Source of the DNA: DASVFB01 sp036380275
GTDB taxonomy: Bacteria > Actinomycetota > Thermoleophilia > Gaiellales > Gaiellaceae
Direction of reading: 5' to 3'
Assembly (NCBI GenBank): GCA_036380275.1
Contig: DASVFB010000108.1
Span: forward strand, 1 to 7,527
Length of the DNA: 7,527 nt
Positions 5,258 through 7,527 of the stretch are shown here, one piece after another. A program made the position numbers and the translations under genes. The notes beneath the pieces are model-generated. The model worked only from the letters and a program-made list of their open reading frames with translations, had not been told where the DNA came from and made no database searches. How positions within the stretch are numbered: position 1 is the first letter of the stretch; each line of letters begins with the position of its first letter.

Positions 5258-6235
5258 ATGGCAACAATCGAGACGAACGAGGCCGAGCGAATCGGCGTCG
5301 CAGTGCGGGAGGCGATGATCGAGGACGTGCTGCCGATCGTGCAGGAGCGGCCGGCGGCGATCATCGGAGATCGGGAGCCGGTCGGAATGGGCTGGCTGCG
5401 CGACCTGCCCGACTTCCGGGACTACACCGCCGAGAACGAGAACATCAGGCCGCAACTGAAGGCGATCGGTATTGCCCAGCCCCAGGACCTCGCGGTGCCG
5501 GCAAAGGTCGACCTGCGTGCGTACTGCTCGCCGGTCGAGGACCAGGGCCAGATCGGTTCGTGCACGGCGAACGCGGTCGTGGGAATGGTCGAGTACTTCG
5601 AGCGCCGCGCCTACGGCAAGTACATCGACGCGTCACGGCTGTTCCTCTACAAGGCGACGCGCGACCTGCTTCACTGGACGGGCGACACCGGCGCGTACCT
5701 GCGCTCGACGATCGGAGCGCTCGCGCTGTTCGGCGTCCCGCCCGAGGAGTACTGGCCGTACAAGGTCACGAACTTCGACATCGAGCCGTCTGCGTTCTGC
5801 TTCGCGTTTGCGCATGACTATCGGGCGATCTCGTACTTCCGCCTCGACGATGCGTCGACCAAGCCGCCTGCGCTGGTCACGAAGATCAAGGCCGGGCTCG
5901 CAGCAGGTCTGCCCTGCGTGTTCGGGTTCACCGTCTACAGCTCGATCGCACAGGCTGCGAAGACGGGCCGGATCCCGTTCCCGGGGAACGGCGAGAAGGT
6001 GCTCGGCGGGCACGCGATGCTCGTGGTCGGCTACGACGACAAGCTGACGATCACGAACGCGACGTCCGGAGCAAAGTCGAAGGGTGCGTTGCTGATCCGC
6101 AACTCGTGGGGCCCGAGCTGGGGCGACCACGGCTACGGCGCGCTTCCCTACGACTACGTCCTGCAGCAGCTCGCTGTCGACTTCTGGTCGCTGACGAAGC
6201 AGGACTGGACCGACACCGGCAGCTTCAAGCCGTAA
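5258..6235 (+). CDS. Papain-family (C1A) cysteine protease
   Basis: 325 residues; peptidase with the full papain catalytic set. Oxyanion Gln96 and nucleophile Cys102 lie in VEDQGQIGSCTANAVV (93-108) with the papain spacing of six. His252 lies in GGHAMLVVGYDD (250-261), and Asn282 in RNSWGPSWGDHGYG (281-294). Residues 1-85 form a prosegment-like N-terminus containing GWLRDLPDFRDY (45-56), a phrase common ahead of the catalytic domain in bacterial papain-like proteases. The domain ends close to the C-terminus. There is no signal peptide or anchor, so a cytosolic zymogen or unusual export is implied. The start is set by a near-perfect AAAGGAGG (5241-5248), 9 bases before ATG 5258; an in-frame ATG at 5198 has no ribosome site. 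The 228-base leader may be regulatory (see 5088-5189). It converges on the 6284-7318 gene. Natural substrate unknown. Confidence 0.92.
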   Translation: MATIETNEAERIGVAVREAMIEDVLPIVQERPAAIIGDREPVGMGWLRDLPDFRDYTAENENIRPQLKAIGIAQPQDLAVPAKVDLRAYCSPVEDQGQIGSCTANAVVGMVEYFERRAYGKYIDASRLFLYKATRDLLHWTGDTGAYLRSTIGALALFGVPPEEYWPYKVTNFDIEPSAFCFAFAHDYRAISYFRLDDASTKPPALVTKIKAGLAAGLPCVFGFTVYSSIAQAAKTGRIPFPGNGEKVLGGHAMLVVGYDDKLTITNATSGAKSKGALLIRNSWGPSWGDHGYGALPYDYVLQQLAVDFWSLTKQDWTDTGSFKP

Positions 6236-6244
6236 GTGGACGAC

Positions 6245-6277
6245 CGAGGCGGCTGCGTCGGTAGCGCCGCCGCCTCG
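6245..6277. terminator. Strong hairpin between convergent genes, probable bidirectional terminator
   Basis: CGAGGCGGC (6245-6253) pairs perfectly with GCCGCCTCG (6269-6277). After one mismatch the stem continues with GCG/CGC (6255-6257 with 6265-6267) around a 7-base loop. It lies 9 bases after the protease stop and 6 bases from the stop of the minus-strand gene, the usual place for a shared terminator. No T-run follows on either strand, so classical intrinsic termination is uncertain. Confidence 0.5.
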
Positions 6278-6283
6278 TGTCCG

Positions 6284-7318
6284 TTACTTGTCGGCGTTCG
6301 CCTTCGGCTTCGGTTGCGCCGCCACGGGCGCGACCGATGCGAGCGTGTCTTGCGCCCAGCGCTCGCTGAAGCCGGCGAGGAAGCTGAGCACGACGAGCGC
6401 CAGCCGCTGCTGCGTGTCCGTGTGATCGCTTGCGAGCGGCAGGTGGAGGACGCCGCTCGTGAACGCGAACGCGATGATCACGGCGAAGGCGCCGCCGATC
6501 AGCGGTCGGAGGCCGCCGAGGAAGAACGCGTAGGGCCGCCCGACGTCGTACTCCAGCTCGAATTGGCCGTTGTTGATGCGCTGGACGACGCTCACGACCG
6601 CACCGACGGAGCCCGCGATCAGCGCCGCGACTCCGCCCGCCCAGTCGAAGGAGAGCACGAGGAGCGATACGAGCGAGATCACCGCCGCGACCGTGACCAT
6701 TCCGGTGAAGTAGACGATCTGCGCCTGCCCGTTTGCAGCCTGGCAGTAGTACGCCTCGGTCTCGTCGAGCCGCGTGCGCTCCTCCTCGAGGGTCGCGGCG
6801 ACCTTGGCGTCGTCGGTGTGGGCTGCGCGGGAGTCGACGAGCGCGAGCAGGTGCGCAGCCGAAGACATGACGAGCCGGAGGCAGATCCGCTGCCGGATGC
6901 CTCGCAGCACGATGAGCGCGCGCACTCCCAACTCGTCGCAGCGGTAGAGCTCACGGGCGATGTCGGGCGCGTTCTGCGTTGCCCAGTCGCTCTCGCGGTG
7001 GAACGTCGACACGGGAGCCGACCAGGAGTATCGGCCGGGCTTTTCGGTCAGCGCCGCCGCGCTCTCGACGTGCGAGCACCAGTACGACGTGATGATCTCG
7101 CCGTGTCGCTCCTCGAAGCGCGCGAGCGTCTCGCGGTACGCGTCGGTCGCATCTCCGGAGCCGTTCCCTTCGTGAGCTTCCTGCCACCAGGCGAAGTGCG
7201 CGTAGACGAGCTCGGTGAACGACGGAGTGCGGGAGACGTGCGTCCTCAGCGCTTCGCGGATGGCCGAGTGCGCCTTCGCGGGCTGCGCTGCGGCCACGGG
7301 ATGAGTCATCTCGCTCAA
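6284..7318 (-). CDS. Membrane protein of unknown function with a long cytosolic N-terminal region
   Basis: 344 residues, family not recognised with confidence. Residues 1-200 are polar and look helical, with an acidic/basic stretch around 170-190 (ATLEEERTRLDETEAYY) that may form a coiled coil. Hydrophobic segments follow at about 201-223, 227-247 and 271-292, with a shorter one at 305-318. Between them is a conserved-looking loop, VVQRINNGQFELEYDVGRPY (244-263). The C-terminal AGFSERWAQDTL (315-326) resembles the GFSER-(F/L)-x-x-D-(L/M) ending I recall in other bacterial membrane proteins of unknown role. The tail is rich in Ala, Pro and Lys. The start is TTG 7318: AGGAGG (minus strand, 7330-7325) lies 6 bases upstream of it but 15 bases from the ATG at 7309. 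Its promoter candidate is at 7360-7388, right behind hpt. Scaffold, sensor or channel roles are all guesses. Confidence 0.82.
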   Translation of the reverse strand: MSEMTHPVAAAQPAKAHSAIREALRTHVSRTPSFTELVYAHFAWWQEAHEGNGSGDATDAYRETLARFEERHGEIITSYWCSHVESAAALTEKPGRYSWSAPVSTFHRESDWATQNAPDIARELYRCDELGVRALIVLRGIRQRICLRLVMSSAAHLLALVDSRAAHTDDAKVAATLEEERTRLDETEAYYCQAANGQAQIVYFTGMVTVAAVISLVSLLVLSFDWAGGVAALIAGSVGAVVSVVQRINNGQFELEYDVGRPYAFFLGGLRPLIGGAFAVIIAFAFTSGVLHLPLASDHTDTQQRLALVVLSFLAGFSERWAQDTLASVAPVAAQPKPKANADK

Positions 7319-7324
7319 ACCGAT

Positions 7325-7330
7325 CCTCCT
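7325..7330 (-). promoter_or_regulatory. Shine-Dalgarno site that selects a TTG start
   Basis: A perfect AGGAGG on the minus strand is 6 bases from TTG 7318 and 15 bases from the first ATG (7309). Spacing therefore favours TTG and adds three residues (M-S-E) to the protein. Confidence 0.7.
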
Positions 7331-7359
7331 GTCGACGGGCCGCAGGTCCCTTTTTTCAG

Positions 7360-7388
7360 AGGGTACGTGCCGTCGCCAGAACGCACAA
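7360..7388 (-). promoter_or_regulatory. Putative promoter of the membrane-protein gene
   Basis: On the minus strand TTGTGC (7388-7383), 17 bases, then TACCCT (7365-7360). The -35 begins 8 bases beyond the hpt stop. Predicted start is near 7353, giving a leader of about 35 bases with an A6 run and the AGGAGG. The stretch CGTACCCTCTGAA (minus strand, 7367-7355) is identical to 359-371 at the lysin promoter. Confidence 0.45.
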
Positions 7389-7395
7389 GGCTTCT

Positions 7396-7527
7396 TTAAG
7401 CCGCGCGAATGTGCAGGTCGGGCAGGTTGCGGTAGCGCTCGTCGAGGTCGAAGCCGTAGCCGACGAAGAGCTCGTCGGGGACGGTGAAGCCGACGTACCC
7501 GACCGGCAGGTCGTCGACGAGCCGCCG
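7396..7527 (-). CDS. hpt: Hypoxanthine phosphoribosyltransferase, C-terminal end, cut by the window edge
   Basis: Purine-salvage enzyme that makes IMP (and GMP) from hypoxanthine (guanine) and PRPP in the cytosol. The last 43 residues are visible: YVGFTVPDELFVGYGFDLDE followed by RYRNLPDLHI and a short tail. The PDE-x-x-VGYG-x-D-x-x-E-(R/K)-YRNLP block is the characteristic C-terminus of bacterial HPRTs and forms part of the purine and Mg-PRPP site; the PRPP loop lies outside the window. The stop is TAA at 7398-7396. In many bacteria hpt lies between tilS and ftsH. Here the next gene downstream is the unknown membrane protein, which has its own promoter candidate. Confidence 0.9.
   Translation of the reverse strand, partial: RRLVDDLPVGYVGFTVPDELFVGYGFDLDERYRNLPDLHIRAA

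Noticed and set aside
4367..5267. Minus-strand frames across the patatin 3' end and the protease leader
   Set aside because: Arg/Ala-rich shadow translations without motifs; the opposite strand is coding up to 5029.
6236..7399. 387-codon open frame on the plus strand opposite the membrane-protein gene
   Set aside because: The product is an Arg/Glu/Asp/Val-rich shadow without domains or a ribosome site. The minus strand has clear membrane segments, a perfect AGGAGG and a promoter candidate.
1..7527. tRNA or rRNA genes, CRISPR arrays, insertion sequences, long direct repeats
   Set aside because: None was seen by reading both strands; the only repeats found are the short palindromes and the shared 13-base promoter stretch listed above.

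Overview
The window looks like chromosomal DNA of a high-GC Gram-positive bacterium, most likely an actinobacterium and possibly of the Thermoleophilia type. That is an inference from the GC-rich coding style, the DtxR-like operator, the 211-residue secreted protein family and the patatin-related protein. There are five complete genes and one truncated gene at each edge. No RNA gene, insertion sequence, CRISPR array or phage structural gene was seen.

Layout. Positions 1-264 (minus) hold the N-terminus of an NRAMP manganese transporter (mntH), with a DtxR/MntR-type palindrome on its promoter. Diverging from it, 384-1985 (plus) encodes a four-module endolysin-like enzyme (PG-binding, GH19, degenerate PG-binding, CHAP). 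It converges with 1988-2623 (minus), a small secreted protein with four cysteines; the two stop codons are only 2 bases apart. Diverging from that gene, 2717-5029 (plus) encodes a 770-residue patatin-like phospholipase. After a 228-base leader that may be structured and may carry a 33-codon leader ORF, 5258-6235 (plus) encodes a papain-family cysteine protease. It converges across a strong hairpin with 6284-7318 (minus), an unrecognised membrane protein that starts at TTG. Positions 7396-7527 (minus) are the C-terminus of hypoxanthine phosphoribosyltransferase (hpt).

How they may work together. mntH and hpt are housekeeping genes that flank an accessory-looking set. Three of the five inner genes are predicted hydrolases without visible signal peptides, aimed at cell wall, lipid and protein. 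I see no proof that they form one system: they are separately transcribed or in convergent or divergent pairs. Several promoters in the set do resemble one another (TTGnnC or TTGGCG, 17-base spacer, a TACnCT-like -10), so they may be read by the same sigma factor. Two of them share an identical 13-base stretch.
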